Source of the DNA: Halanaerobium praevalens DSM 2228
Lineage (GTDB): Bacteria; Bacillota; Halanaerobiia; Halanaerobiales; Halanaerobiaceae
DNA: 64,000 nucleotides
Reading direction: 5' to 3'
NCBI RefSeq assembly: GCF_000165465.1
Contig: NC_017455.1
Coordinates: 2,108,001-2,172,000 of the forward strand
Both the position numbers and the translations under genes were made by a program. The notes under the pieces were generated by a model. That model was not told the origin of the DNA. It worked only from the letters and a program-made list of their open reading frames with translations, and did no database searches. The first letter of the stretch is position 1. Each line of letters opens with the position of its first letter. Positions 25,432 through 34,443 of the stretch are shown one piece after another.

Positions 25432-26151
25432 CTAAATTTTAAATTTTTCGCCGAGATAAAATTTGCGCGCTTTTTCATCTGCAGCAATTTCTTTGGCTGT
25501 TCCTGTTAAAAGAATCCGACCTTCGTGCATAATATAAGTTCTGTCAGTAATTGAAAGTGTTTCCCGAACACTGTGGTCAGTAATTAAAACTCCCAAACCT
25601 CTTTGCTTTAAATATAAAATTATATCCTGAATATCATTAACTGCAATAGGATCTACTCCAGCAAAAGGCTCATCTAATAAAATAAAATCCGGATCAGCAG
25701 CCAAAGCTCTGGCGATTTCTACCCTTCTTCTTTCTCCTCCAGAAAGCTGGAAACCCTTGCGTTCTCTTAAAGCTTCTAAATGAAATTCGGCCAGAAGCTC
25801 TTGAATATTTTTTTCTATTGCCGCTGAACTTAAATCTCGATATTCCAAAATAGCTTTCAAATTTTCTCCAACTGTTAATTTCCTAAAAATAGAAGCCTCC
25901 TGTGGTAAATAACCAATCCCAAGTTGAGCTCGCTTGTAAACTGGCAGCTCAGAAATATCTGCTTGATCATAAAAAATTTGACCCCCATCAGGGCTAATTA
26001 AACCTAAAATCATATAGAAAGTAGTAGTTTTTCCAGCTCCATTAGGACCTAAAAGGCCGACGATTTCTCCTCTTTTTACTTTAAGACTAACTTGATCAAC
26101 TACTTTTTCTTGATTATATTTTTTAATTAAAGCTTCTGCTCTAATTGGCAT
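25432..26151 (-). CDS. lptB: LPS export ATP-binding protein LptB
   Basis: This ABC ATPase powers LPS extraction from the inner membrane. It has 239 residues from ATG 26151, the usual length. It shows Walker A GPNGAGKTT, Q-loop YLPQEASIF, signature LSGGERRRVEIARAL, Walker B ILLDEPFAGVDP and switch His ITDHSVRET. A longer open frame upstream is only overlap with the preceding gene: the ATG overlaps the lptA-like stop by 11 bases, indicating translational coupling. Confidence 0.96.
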   Translation of the reverse strand: MPIRAEALIKKYNQEKVVDQVSLKVKRGEIVGLLGPNGAGKTTTFYMILGLISPDGGQIFYDQADISELPVYKRAQLGIGYLPQEASIFRKLTVGENLKAILEYRDLSSAAIEKNIQELLAEFHLEALRERKGFQLSGGERRRVEIARALAADPDFILLDEPFAGVDPIAVNDIQDIILYLKQRGLGVLITDHSVRETLSITDRTYIMHEGRILLTGTAKEIAADEKARKFYLGEKFKI

Positions 26152-26788
26152 CAGTTTGAGCCTCCACATCTGAGTCTGCTTGTTCATTTTTGGGAAGAGT
26201 GATTTGAGCCTGCCCCTGGAGCTGTACTTCTTCTGTCTGCTGATTGATCTCAGCTTTTTGGGCAGTAAAACTTTCTCCATTTCTTTCTCCTTCAACATTT
26301 CCGGTTAAATAAATCATTTCTCGCTCTAAATAATAAGTAATCTGATCTGCTTTAGCCCAAAAATCATTATATTCCAAATAAGCACTGCCTTTGACCTCAA
26401 TCCGATCTTCAGCTTGATAAAAATCAATTTTATCTGCTTCTAAATAAGAATTAGGGCCTTTAATCTGAGCATCTTTTTTTAAATGCAGAATCTCTGTTTT
26501 TAAATTACCTGTTAACTCAACTGCCTGACCTTCATATTCCTGGTAGAAAAACTCTACATTTTTTCTAAATTCTACTTCACCATTAAAACGACGATAAATA
26601 CCTTCATCTTCAGCTGTAATCCTTAATTGATCATAAATCAGCTCAACCTGACCAGTAGCTACTACAATCTGACCAGCTGAACTTTCTTTTAAGTCCAATT
26701 GATCTCCAGTTAGCTCTCTTTCGGCCTGAGCTGAAACTGGAATTACTAAAAATGCTATTAATAAAATTAAAAAAATCTTTTTATTCAT
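26141..26788 (-). CDS. lptA: LptA/OstA-like periplasmic LPS transport protein
   Basis: The 215-residue protein has a signal peptide (1-22) and an OstA-type beta-jellyroll made of repeating short strands (ATGQVELIYDQLRITAEDEGIYRR, GQAVELTGNLKTEIL, YLTGNVEGERNGESFTAQKAEI). In the family this forms the bridge that carries LPS from LptC to LptD. Assignment as LptA rests on that fold and its place between lptC-like and lptB genes. The start is ATG at 26788 with GAGGAG 7-8 bases upstream, and it overlaps the preceding gene by 8 bases. Confidence 0.85.
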   Translation of the reverse strand: MNKKIFLILLIAFLVIPVSAQAERELTGDQLDLKESSAGQIVVATGQVELIYDQLRITAEDEGIYRRFNGEVEFRKNVEFFYQEYEGQAVELTGNLKTEILHLKKDAQIKGPNSYLEADKIDFYQAEDRIEVKGSAYLEYNDFWAKADQITYYLEREMIYLTGNVEGERNGESFTAQKAEINQQTEEVQLQGQAQITLPKNEQADSDVEAQTDAN

Positions 26789-27386
26789 TGTTAGACTCCT
26801 CTGCTTTAATATCCTGCTGCAGGTCTTGAAATTTAATTACAGCTTGTTCTTTTTTATTTTTTTTGGATAAATTAAGTTCTTCCAATTTAAGATTAGAACT
26901 AAAAAATTCTGCTGTAGAATTAAAATCCTGACCTTTTAAGCTAACATTTCCTCTGCCTTCTAAATAATCTTTTTGCATTACATAATCTAGTTCATCTGCT
27001 AAAATAAGATAACGCTCACTCTCAACCACAACTTGACCTCTCACTTCTAGATATTCGCGCTGAGGATAATAAGTTCCCGCTTTCCCATCTAAAGTATAGA
27101 GTAATTCTTCAGTTTGCAGATCATAAACCTCAACTTCAACTGGCTCTAATTCTAAACGATCGTCATTTTTAAAATTTTCTACCTCGGCACTGATTAGCTT
27201 TAATTTTTGATTCTCAGCTTCATTATAGATATAAAAATTAACTTCTTTTAGTTCTGCGGCTGGTTTTTCCTCTGCTGCTGGCTCTGGTGCTTGAGGCATA
27301 GTTGGTATTTCTTCGCTGCTAAAATAAAAAGCAAAAGCTATAATTATAAAAATAAAGAGCGCTAAAAAAATACTCTTTTTATCCAC
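26781..27386 (-). CDS. lptC: LptC-like membrane-anchored LPS transport protein
   Basis: The 201-residue protein has one N-terminal membrane anchor (about 5-24) and no obvious cleavage site, then a Pro/Glu linker and a beta-jellyroll of LptC type (NFYIYNEAENQKLKLISAEVENF, LYTLDGKAGTYYPQREYLEVRGQVVV, DELDYVMQKDYLEGRGNV). This is the expected organisation of LptC, which hands LPS from the LptB-permease complex to LptA. Similarity is by layout rather than by strict motifs. It overlaps both neighbours slightly, so coupling is likely. The start is GTG at 27386 with GGAGGG upstream. Confidence 0.82.
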   Translation of the reverse strand: MDKKSIFLALFIFIIIAFAFYFSSEEIPTMPQAPEPAAEEKPAAELKEVNFYIYNEAENQKLKLISAEVENFKNDDRLELEPVEVEVYDLQTEELLYTLDGKAGTYYPQREYLEVRGQVVVESERYLILADELDYVMQKDYLEGRGNVSLKGQDFNSTAEFFSSNLKLEELNLSKKNKKEQAVIKFQDLQQDIKAEESNNE

Positions 27387-28524
27387 TATTTTTTAGCCCT
27401 CCTTCTTGCAGCAGTAAGTCTGCTGTTCTATTTACTGCCCCACCACCGCCTAATTTTTCACGCACGGTTTGTAGTTCAGCTTCTATTTTATTTAATTTAT
27501 GCTGATTATTTAACCAGTCTAAAGCAATTTCTACAAGTTCTGCTGTTTCAAAATCATTTTGTAATAACTCAGGTACAATTTGACTACCATAAATAATATT
27601 TGGTAAAGCTACAAATTCAATTTTAAAAATATATTTAGCTAAAAAATAAGAACTCCAAGCTGCTTGGTAACAAACCAGCTGGGGAGTTTGCAAAATAGCT
27701 GCTTCCAAAGTGGTAGTTCCCGAAGCTGTAATAATAAAATCAGCTATTTGCATCAACTCATAATTTGCTGACTCAACTATCTCAACTTCTACCTGACTCT
27801 GCCTCACAAAAGAAAGCAGGTAATCAATTTCAATTCCGGCTGCTGCTGCCAAAAAAATCTTCAGCTTAGACTTTTTTTGCTTTAAAATAGCAGCTGCCTC
27901 CAGCATTTTAGTTAAGAGAGAGTCGATTTCTCCCTTTCTACTACCTGGAAAAAGGCTAATCACCTGTTCTTTTTCTTTGAGCTGATATTTTGCTTTTAAT
28001 TCTGCAGTTTCGCTTTCTACTTTAACCAAGTCTAAGAGCGGATGTCCCACAAAACTAACTTCAGCTCCAGCCTCCTGATAAACTTCTTTTTCCATCGGAA
28101 AAACAGCTGCTATTTTAGTTCCATAAGCTGCCATTTTTTTAGCTCGCCGCCGATTATAAAGCCAAGCAGAAGGCGGAAAATAATTAACCGCCTTCACTCC
28201 TAATTCTCGACAGGCTTTAGCCAACCTCATATTAAAAGCAGAATAATCAACTAAAAAAACTAAATCTGGCTTTCTTAGTTTAATTAAATTTTTCATTTTC
28301 TTTAAGTGAGCAAAATGCTCTTTTAAATTTTTAAAAGCCTCTAAATAGCCAATAGTACTAATTGCTGTGGGATCAATTAAAATTTCAGCTCCCATAGCTT
28401 TGAGCTGGGGGCCACCCATCCCAAAAATTTCTAGTTCAGGTTCTTTAGCTCTAAGTTTTTTTAAAACTGCAGCTGCGTGCATATCACCAGATATTTCGCC
28501 TGCAGAAACCATTATTTTTAACAA
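27379..28524 (-). CDS. lpxB: Lipid-A-disaccharide synthase
   Basis: LpxB joins UDP-2,3-diacylglucosamine and lipid X into the lipid A disaccharide at the inner face of the membrane. It has 381 residues, the normal length. Landmarks are AGEISGDMHAAAVL at the N terminus, FGMGGPQLKAMGAE, FLVDYSAFNMRLAK, FPPSAWLYNRRRAK, FVGHPLLD, LFPGSRKGEI and ASGTTTLEAAI. It overlaps lpxI by 7 bases. The start is TTG at 28524; an in-frame ATG four codons later is a possible alternative. Confidence 0.95.
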   Translation of the reverse strand: MLKIMVSAGEISGDMHAAAVLKKLRAKEPELEIFGMGGPQLKAMGAEILIDPTAISTIGYLEAFKNLKEHFAHLKKMKNLIKLRKPDLVFLVDYSAFNMRLAKACRELGVKAVNYFPPSAWLYNRRRAKKMAAYGTKIAAVFPMEKEVYQEAGAEVSFVGHPLLDLVKVESETAELKAKYQLKEKEQVISLFPGSRKGEIDSLLTKMLEAAAILKQKKSKLKIFLAAAAGIEIDYLLSFVRQSQVEVEIVESANYELMQIADFIITASGTTTLEAAILQTPQLVCYQAAWSSYFLAKYIFKIEFVALPNIIYGSQIVPELLQNDFETAELVEIALDWLNNQHKLNKIEAELQTVREKLGGGGAVNRTADLLLQEGGLKNSG

Positions 28525-29348
28525 GGTAGGATCAATTCTCCTTCTTTAAATTCAGCAGCAGCGACAACAATTCCGGCGGCTGCAGCTTTTTGAAAAAATT
28601 TAGCTTGATCTAAAATAAAAGTTTGATCAGCTTCCACAATTAAAGCCCGAGCTTCAGCTGCAGCTAATTGCTCTAAAGTTTTTAAGCCAACTGTTGGAAT
28701 ATCAAAGCGCAAATCTTGTTCTTTTTTACTACATTTTGCCATTACCAGACCTGGGCCACCATATTTAGCAGCTCTTTGAATCGCCTGATCAGTTCCTTCG
28801 ATCGCCTCAAGTGCCAGAACAGCCCCATTTTTAACTATTGCTGTTTGGCCAATATCAAAACGACCTAAATTAATGGCTGTCTCAAAAGCAAAAATTAAAT
28901 CAGATTTAAGTTCTGCCTTAACTTCTCCAGCCAAAACCCCAGCTTTTGCCAGCTGGTCTGCTAAAAGATAAGTTTGCGGCAAAATATTAATCCCAATATT
29001 TATAATCTCTAAAGCTAAAGCCATTAAAATTGTATCATCATTTAAATTTGGTAACTGCTCTAATAGCTTTTGTAATTTCTGATCGGGCCTAAAATCAGCA
29101 AAAAGATGAGCTTTCTGAATTTTGCCGAGCCAGATAACTTCTTCTATCTTTTCCTCTGCTAAAATCTCAAGTATTTTACCAAGCTGAGTCAAATTAACCG
29201 TATAGGAGCTACAGTCTAAATCAGAGAATTCAGCTGTAATTTCTTCGGCAATTCTAATTACAATAAAATCCTCAGCTGCAGCTTGAGCTTTTTCAGCCCA
29301 AATTCGCGGCAGCTTACCCCAGCCTGCAATTAAAGCTTTTTTGCTCAT
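28518..29348 (-). CDS. lpxI: UDP-2,3-diacylglucosamine pyrophosphatase LpxI
   Basis: This 276-residue protein of the former DUF1009 family hydrolyses UDP-2,3-diacylglucosamine to lipid X, the step done by LpxH in enteric bacteria. N-terminal ALIAGWGKLPRIWAEKA and C-terminal motifs (LALEAIEGTDQAIQRAAKYGGPGLVMAK, RFDIPTVGLKTLEQL) are typical. It sits between lpxA and lpxB, which fits its place in the pathway. No lpxH is seen in the window. Confidence 0.94.
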   Translation of the reverse strand: MSKKALIAGWGKLPRIWAEKAQAAAEDFIVIRIAEEITAEFSDLDCSSYTVNLTQLGKILEILAEEKIEEVIWLGKIQKAHLFADFRPDQKLQKLLEQLPNLNDDTILMALALEIINIGINILPQTYLLADQLAKAGVLAGEVKAELKSDLIFAFETAINLGRFDIGQTAIVKNGAVLALEAIEGTDQAIQRAAKYGGPGLVMAKCSKKEQDLRFDIPTVGLKTLEQLAAAEARALIVEADQTFILDQAKFFQKAAAAGIVVAAAEFKEGELILPC

Positions 29349-29356
29349 AATTACAC

Positions 29357-30181
29357 CTACCGGCAGATTCCGCGGCTGGCATTACGCAAAAAGCGTAAAA
29401 AATGTTCAATTTCTTCACTAGCATCTAATTCTTGATCCATTTTTTCTATTGCCTGATCAATATTTAATTTAGAACGGTAGAGAGTTTTATAAGCACTCTT
29501 TATTTCACGCCTCATTTTAGGACTAACACCATTTCGTCTGAGTCCAACTACATTAATCCCATTGACACTAGCAGGATGACCATCTACTAAAATATAAGGT
29601 GGTACATCTTTTACTACTTTAGAGTGGGCACCAACCATGCTCATCTTACCGATGCGTACAAACTGATGAACTCCAACCATGCCAGCAATTACTGTATGGT
29701 CTTCAATTACTACATGGCCTGCTAAATTAGTAGCATTAGACATAATTATATTACTTCCTAGCTGACAATCATGAGCTACATGACAGTAAGCCATAATTAA
29801 ATTATCATTTCCAATTCTTGTCTCCCCGCCACCATCGGCAGTCCCCCGGTGAATCGTAGCATTTTCTCTAATTGTATTATTATCCCCAATAAAGAGGTAA
29901 CTTTTTTCGCCCTCAAATTTTAAATCTTGAGGCTCAAAACCAATTGAAGCTCCATGGAATATCTCATTATTTTTACCAATAGTTGTCCAACCTTTAATTA
30001 CTACATGTGGGCCAATTACTGTTCCGGCTCCAATTTCTACATTTTCTCCAATAATAGCATATGGTCCAACTTCTACATTTTTCCCTAGTTTGGCTCCAGG
30101 AGCAACGATTGCTGTTTCATGAATATTTTTGCTGCTCATGTGGAGCACTTTTCCCTTTTTCTCAGCTGCCAAGACTATCAT
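29357..30181 (-). CDS. lpxA: UDP-N-acetylglucosamine O-acyltransferase
   Basis: LpxA transfers a 3-hydroxyacyl chain from acyl-ACP to UDP-GlcNAc, the first step of lipid A synthesis. The protein is a left-handed beta-helix of hexapeptide repeats (about 20-205) with the catalytic His in ATIHRGT and the family text YCHVAHDCQLGSNIIMSNATNLAGHV, plus a C-terminal helical domain. The annotated start at 30181 has AGGAAGGGG upstream. It gives a 14-residue N-terminal extension over the usual start (MSSKNIHETAIV at 30139), so the exact start is uncertain. Confidence 0.96.
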   Translation of the reverse strand: MIVLAAEKKGKVLHMSSKNIHETAIVAPGAKLGKNVEVGPYAIIGENVEIGAGTVIGPHVVIKGWTTIGKNNEIFHGASIGFEPQDLKFEGEKSYLFIGDNNTIRENATIHRGTADGGGETRIGNDNLIMAYCHVAHDCQLGSNIIMSNATNLAGHVVIEDHTVIAGMVGVHQFVRIGKMSMVGAHSKVVKDVPPYILVDGHPASVNGINVVGLRRNGVSPKMRREIKSAYKTLYRSKLNIDQAIEKMDQELDASEEIEHFLRFLRNASRGICR

Positions 30182-30210
30182 TCCCCTTCCTAATTTATAA
30201 ACTACTTGTT

Positions 30211-30660
30211 TTACTTGTTCTCAAAAGTAAACATCATTTCAGCTTCTGCAGCCAGATTATCGCCCACATAAGCTTTTCCCTTAACTTTAGAAATTCTTTT
30301 TCTTAATCTCACAATTTCGACTTTCATTCTTAATTGATCACCTGGTTTAACAGGTGTTCTAAATTTCGCCTTATCAATACTCGTAAAAATTGGAAGCTTA
30401 TCTTCCATTTCTTCAAAACTATAATAAATTAAAATACCAGCTACTTGAGCCATAGCTTCGACTATTAAAACTCCCGGCATAATTGGATGATCTGGATAAT
30501 GCCCCAGAAAAAATTCTTCATTAATAGTTACATTTTTAATCCCAATAATAGATTCTTTCTTCTCGACCTTCTCAATCTTATCAACTAATAATAAGGGATA
30601 ACGATGGGGTAGGATTGATCTTATTACACTGATATCAATTATTTCATTTACCTCACTCAA
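30211..30660 (-). CDS. fabZ: (3R)-hydroxyacyl-ACP dehydratase FabZ
   Basis: FabZ dehydrates 3-hydroxyacyl-ACP in fatty acid elongation, competing with LpxA/LpxD for the same substrate pool. It has 149 residues with the hot-dog fold signatures LPHRYPLLLVDK, GHYPDHPIMPGVLIVEAMAQ (catalytic His and Glu) and KFRTPVKPGD. The start is TTG at 30660 after GAGGAGG. It sits between lpxC and lpxA, a common arrangement in diderm bacteria, and also matches the position of fabZ downstream of mbl in Bacillus. Confidence 0.96.
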   Translation of the reverse strand: MSEVNEIIDISVIRSILPHRYPLLLVDKIEKVEKKESIIGIKNVTINEEFFLGHYPDHPIMPGVLIVEAMAQVAGILIYYSFEEMEDKLPIFTSIDKAKFRTPVKPGDQLRMKVEIVRLRKRISKVKGKAYVGDNLAAEAEMMFTFENK

Positions 30661-30661
30661 A

Positions 30662-31528
30662 TTATTTTTCCTCCTCTAGCATTTTTGCCCTAATTTTCTC
30701 TGCTAATTTAACATGGAGTCTATGGCCGGATTTAACAGCTATAATATGACCCATAATTCTTCCATTTAAAAACATATCACCAATAACATCTAAAATCTTA
30801 TGTCTGACAAATTCATTTTCAAATCTTAGTGGGTTTACAGTTTTAGTAGCTTCAATTAAAACAGCATTTTCTAAACTGCCGCCTAAAGCTAAGCCCTGCT
30901 CATGTAATTTTTCTACTTCAGCTGCAAAACCAAAAGTTCTGGCTCCTGCTATTTCTTGGCTGAAGTCCATTTGTGCTGCTTCAAATTCAAAATAACTGCT
31001 GCCAATAACAGGATGTTCATAATCTAGAGTATAAGAAATTTTGAAGCCGTCATATGGCAAAATTGTAATATAGGAAGCTTCGGCTCTAGCAAAAATAGGC
31101 TCTTTTATTTTGAATACTCTGCGTTTTTGAGGCTGGTCTTTGAGGCCAGCTTTTAAAATTTGCTGATAATAAGGAAGAGCACTCCCGTCAATAACAGGAA
31201 TTTCGGGACCTGATACTTCAATTATTAAATTATCAATCCCACTTCCCCAAACTGCAGCCATTAAATGTTCGATTGTACTTATTTTAGCTGCCTTTATTTT
31301 TTTACTACCAATAGTTGTATTTCTAACTAAATTAACAACTGAAGCGGGTTCAGCTGGAATTTTTATTTTCTCTTCTAAATCTAAGCGACTAAAAACAATT
31401 CCACTTCCAGGCTGAGCTGGCTTTAATTTAAGCTCTGCTTCTTGCCCTGAATGTAGAGCAATTCCTTGAACAATAATCTCTTTTTTTATCGTCTGCTGTT
31501 TTTCTCTCTCTAGCTGCAAATGTGTCAT
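30662..31528 (-). CDS. lpxC: UDP-3-O-acyl-N-acetylglucosamine deacetylase
   Basis: LpxC is the zinc-dependent committed step of lipid A synthesis. At 288 residues it is close to the family length. Zinc and catalytic residues are visible: His in STIEHLMAAV, His and Asp in HKILDVIGDMFL, the general acid His in SGHRLH, and Glu in EEP-type loops. It is not fused to FabZ, unlike in Bacteroidetes; the fabZ gene follows with a 1-base gap. Confidence 0.96.
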   Translation of the reverse strand: MTHLQLEREKQQTIKKEIIVQGIALHSGQEAELKLKPAQPGSGIVFSRLDLEEKIKIPAEPASVVNLVRNTTIGSKKIKAAKISTIEHLMAAVWGSGIDNLIIEVSGPEIPVIDGSALPYYQQILKAGLKDQPQKRRVFKIKEPIFARAEASYITILPYDGFKISYTLDYEHPVIGSSYFEFEAAQMDFSQEIAGARTFGFAAEVEKLHEQGLALGGSLENAVLIEATKTVNPLRFENEFVRHKILDVIGDMFLNGRIMGHIIAVKSGHRLHVKLAEKIRAKMLEEEK

Positions 31529-31589
31529 CCTTTCTTTCTTTGCTCTCTCAATAGTTTATTATATATTTATTAAGATTAGAATTCAAGAA

Positions 31590-32669
31590 TTATTTAGATT
31601 CTAGCTCTTTAAGTTTTTGTTCAAGTTTTTTTATTTTTTCGATATATTTAGGTAAACGCCGCAAATAAGCCTGTTCTTTGAGGGCTTGGCGATGATTTTG
31701 GGCAGGAGCTCCCGAAATAAAATCTCCTTTTTTAGTACTAGCAGTAACCATAGCTCTGGCAGCAGCTGTTGTCTGATCTGCTAATTCAATGTGACCTACA
31801 ACTCCAGCTTGACCACCTAAAGTCACTCTTTTGCCTAATTTAGTACTACCTGCAATCCCTGTCTGAGAAATAAGTAATGATTCTTCGCCCACTTCCACAT
31901 TATGGGCTATCTGAATTAAATTATCCAGTTTAGAACCTCTTTTAATAATTGTCGGGCCGCTTGCTCCCCGATCAATCGTTACATTTGCTCCAATTTCGAC
32001 TCCACTTTCAATAATTACATTACCCTGTTGAGGAATTTTATGGTGACCATCACTGTCTGTAGCATAACCAAAACCGTCAGAACCAATTACAGCACCGGAT
32101 TGAATTATCACCCTTTTTTTAATAATGGAATCTCGTTCAATTATTACTCCAGGATGAAGAAGACAATTTGCTCCAATTTCCACCTCTGGTCCTATAATTA
32201 CTCCTGGGGCCAAAATAGTATTATCACCAATTTTAGTATTTTCGGCAATCACTACTCCGGGGTGAATAGATAGATTTTTTCCTAATTTAGCACTTTGATC
32301 AATTACTGCTTTTTTAGATATTTTTTGACTCTGATAAGGCCTAGCTGTTAAAGCTGCTGCAGCTAAAGCATATACTCGCCGTGGATTATCTGTCAGTAAA
32401 AATGTCTTTTGAGAATTTAATTTAGAATCTAGTTCCGAATAAATTTGATAACTGCTAACTATAACTGGAGCTTTGGAATTAAGAGCCTGTTTTAAATAAT
32501 CTTTTTGATCAACAAAAGTAACTGAACTTTGATTACTTTCTTGAACTCCACAAGCATTATCAACTAAAATATCAGCTTGACCTTTGAGTTCAGCTCCTGT
32601 TAAACTAGCTATTTGTGCTATTTTGTATTTACATTTATTTTTTTGATTATTTTCCTGTTCTTTAGTCAC
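31590..32669 (-). CDS. lpxD: UDP-3-O-acylglucosamine N-acyltransferase
   Basis: LpxD adds the second 3-hydroxyacyl chain to UDP-3-O-acyl-glucosamine. The 359-residue protein has an N-terminal uridine-binding domain (about 15-115), a hexapeptide beta-helix (about 120-320) with the catalytic His in [10 protein letters not shown], and a C-terminal coiled helix ([13 protein letters not shown]). The start is GTG at 32669 after AAGGAGG. It follows the OmpH-like genes as in many proteobacterial clusters. Confidence 0.96.
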   Translation of the reverse strand: MTKEQENNQKNKCKYKIAQIASLTGAELKGQADILVDNACGVQESNQSSVTFVDQKDYLKQALNSKAPVIVSSYQIYSELDSKLNSQKTFLLTDNPRRVYALAAAALTARPYQSQKISKKAVIDQSAKLGKNLSIHPGVVIAENTKIGDNTILAPGVIIGPEVEIGANCLLHPGVIIERDSIIKKRVIIQSGAVIGSDGFGYATDSDGHHKIPQQGNVIIESGVEIGANVTIDRGASGPTIIKRGSKLDNLIQIAHNVEVGEESLLISQTGIAGSTKLGKRVTLGGQAGVVGHIELADQTTAAARAMVTASTKKGDFISGAPAQNHRQALKEQAYLRRLPKYIEKIKKLEQKLKELESK

Positions 32670-32703
32670 TGTAATTTATCCTCCTTGATCAAATTAAAAA
32701 AAC

Positions 32704-33021
32704 TTAATTTTCTTTATCGATTTTTTTAGCTAAAGCAGAACTAATATCTTCTCCACCTTGATAGACCAAATGCTTAGTAATTACACTACTATAATTATTA
32801 TTTTCAGCATAGGCGGCAGCTTCTTTTTTAATAATCTGCATAATTGCAGCTTCTGCTTCTTGGGGAGTTTTATTTGCTTTGATAGAATTTAAAGTTTTAC
32901 TTTGAGCAGCTAGAGCGTTGACATCTAATAAAGCGACTCGTTTTGGTTTTGCCACCACTAAAGGTGAGACTAAAGTCATAACTAAAATAAAAACTGCTGC
33001 TGCTTTGCGATAATAATCCAT
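32704..33021 (-). CDS. Short OmpH/Skp-related protein lacking the coiled-coil arm
   Basis: The protein has 105 residues with a signal peptide (1-25). The start of the mature part (RVALLDVNALAAQSKTL) and its end (YAENNNYSSVITKHLVYQGGEDISSALAKKID) match the two halves of the Skp/OmpH body domain. The long coiled-coil arm between them is missing, replaced by about 25 residues. It is third in a row of OmpH-like genes, 12 bp after the coiled-coil gene and 34 bp before lpxD. It may be a degenerate paralog or a partner that trimerises with the others; neither can be decided here. Confidence 0.7.
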   Translation of the reverse strand: MDYYRKAAAVFILVMTLVSPLVVAKPKRVALLDVNALAAQSKTLNSIKANKTPQEAEAAIMQIIKKEAAAYAENNNYSSVITKHLVYQGGEDISSALAKKIDKEN

Positions 33022-33033
33022 TTTATTGACTCC

Positions 33034-33915
33034 TTAGTAATATTTTTTAGCTTTAGTTATTAGTTCAGCCATTTGTGAATCTTTTTTTTGCCGGCGAGAC
33101 TGAAGCGTATCTCTAATTTCTGTTCTTTTTTGGCTTAAACTCAACTCTATTTGTTTTTCTTTTAAAGCAAGCTCTTGCTGATAATTCTGCCTTAACTTTT
33201 GCCTATAATTAGCATATTCCTGGTTAAAATCTAAGATTAAAGACCTTGTTTGCTCAGAAATATCTTCATTAATCAGCTCAGAACGGGCTCCTAATAATTT
33301 TTGCTGTTTTTGCTCTAATTTTTCCATTTTTTGACTATAGTAATCTTCTTCTGCTTCATCTTGAGCCAAAACTTCAATTCCAATCCGCAAATTAATCATT
33401 TGCAAATAATTATCTCTAATCTCCTGCTGGCTGTAATCACTATATTGTGACTTAACCTGCTGCCTTAATTTTTGTAATTTTGTGGTTAAATTCGACTCTA
33501 ATTTTTTTCTTTTAGCCTGTAAAAGCCTTTCTTGCTCAGCTTCAAGCTCTAAACGAAATTGATTTAAAGCCAAATCTTCATCTTTTTGTAAATTATTTAT
33601 TTCTTCTAAGTAATTGCCAGTTAAAACAGCCAGCACAGCTTCTTGACTTGAATCCATTAATTTAAAACTGCGCTGTTTAAGTTTAGTTTCAAAATTTTTT
33701 TTAGCTTTTAAATTTAAATCAAAATCAGAGCTCGACTCTGCCAGCCAAAAAGTAGAATCTGAAAATTGAGCCGGTTTTTCTGCTTTAAAATCATAGACTT
33801 GATAATTAAAGTCAGCTGGAGAAAAAACATAAACGAGGAGAAAAGCAAAAAACAAAGCCATAATTATTGCTGTTAAAAATTTGAGTGAAATAAAATGATA
33901 ATCATGTCTATCCAC
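33034..33915 (-). CDS. Membrane-anchored coiled-coil protein in OmpH cluster
   Basis: The 293-residue protein has one N-terminal membrane segment (about 10-30, LTAIIMALFFAFLLVYVF), a short globular stretch (40-100) and then almost continuous coiled coil rich in Gln, Lys, Leu and Arg up to the end. No family name is recognised. Its place between two Skp/OmpH-like genes (24 and 12 bp gaps) suggests a chaperone-like or envelope-spanning role. The start is GTG at 33915 after AAAGGAGGAG. Confidence 0.7.
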   Translation of the reverse strand: MDRHDYHFISLKFLTAIIMALFFAFLLVYVFSPADFNYQVYDFKAEKPAQFSDSTFWLAESSSDFDLNLKAKKNFETKLKQRSFKLMDSSQEAVLAVLTGNYLEEINNLQKDEDLALNQFRLELEAEQERLLQAKRKKLESNLTTKLQKLRQQVKSQYSDYSQQEIRDNYLQMINLRIGIEVLAQDEAEEDYYSQKMEKLEQKQQKLLGARSELINEDISEQTRSLILDFNQEYANYRQKLRQNYQQELALKEKQIELSLSQKRTEIRDTLQSRRQKKDSQMAELITKAKKYY

Positions 33916-33939
33916 AGCTTAACTCCTCCTTTTAGTTAA

Positions 33940-34392
33940 TTACCAATCTGAATTAATTTTAGCTAAAACAGCATCTGTTAAATCAACACCACCATATAAG
34001 ACATCATCTGCCTCTAAAACAAATTTAACTTTTTTATTTTCAGCTGTCTCTATAATAATATTTTCTACTTCTTTTAAAACAGAATCCAATAATTCAGCTT
34101 CTAGATTTTCTAATTCTGATTGATATGAATAAAGCAATTTTTTCTGCTCAACTCCAGGTAATGATTTAGCTTCTTGCTCTATTTTTTGCTGGTATGCTGC
34201 TGCTTTTTGATTAAGTTTTTGCTCAGCTGCAGTCCGAGCTGGATGCTGATTAAAAACTTTTTCTAGATCAACATAAGCAACCTGATCTACACTTTGATTT
34301 TGATTTAAAAAAGCAAGAAAAAAGATTGAGCCTAAAATCGCCAGCAGTAAGACTATTACTGCTAGACGAAATTTTTGCTGACTTAAGTCCAT
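33940..34392 (-). CDS. OmpH/Skp family periplasmic chaperone
   Basis: The 150-residue protein has an N-terminal membrane segment/signal anchor (about 8-30). The Skp-type body strand VAYVDLEKVFNQHPARTAAEQKL follows, then a coiled-coil arm (50-110) and the second body part KKVKFVLEADDVLYGGVDLTDAVLAKIN. In the family, Skp/OmpH escorts unfolded barrel proteins to BamA, and the gene directly follows bamA here as in many diderm bacteria. It is the most canonical of three neighbouring OmpH-like genes. Confidence 0.88.
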   Translation of the reverse strand: MDLSQQKFRLAVIVLLLAILGSIFFLAFLNQNQSVDQVAYVDLEKVFNQHPARTAAEQKLNQKAAAYQQKIEQEAKSLPGVEQKKLLYSYQSELENLEAELLDSVLKEVENIIIETAENKKVKFVLEADDVLYGGVDLTDAVLAKINSDW

Positions 34393-34443
34393 TAATAAAT
34401 TCCTCCAAATAAATACTAATTGTCCAAAATTATTTAACTAAGT

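Noticed and set aside
25416-25487. Longer N terminus for the LptF/G-type permease
   Set aside because: It would overlap lptB by over 50 bases and has no ribosome site; GTG at 25415 follows GAGGTG and gives the family N terminus.
26152-26298. Extended N terminus of LptB
   Set aside because: The extra residues are the out-of-frame reading of the lptA-like 3' end; ATG 26151 gives the normal length and coupling.
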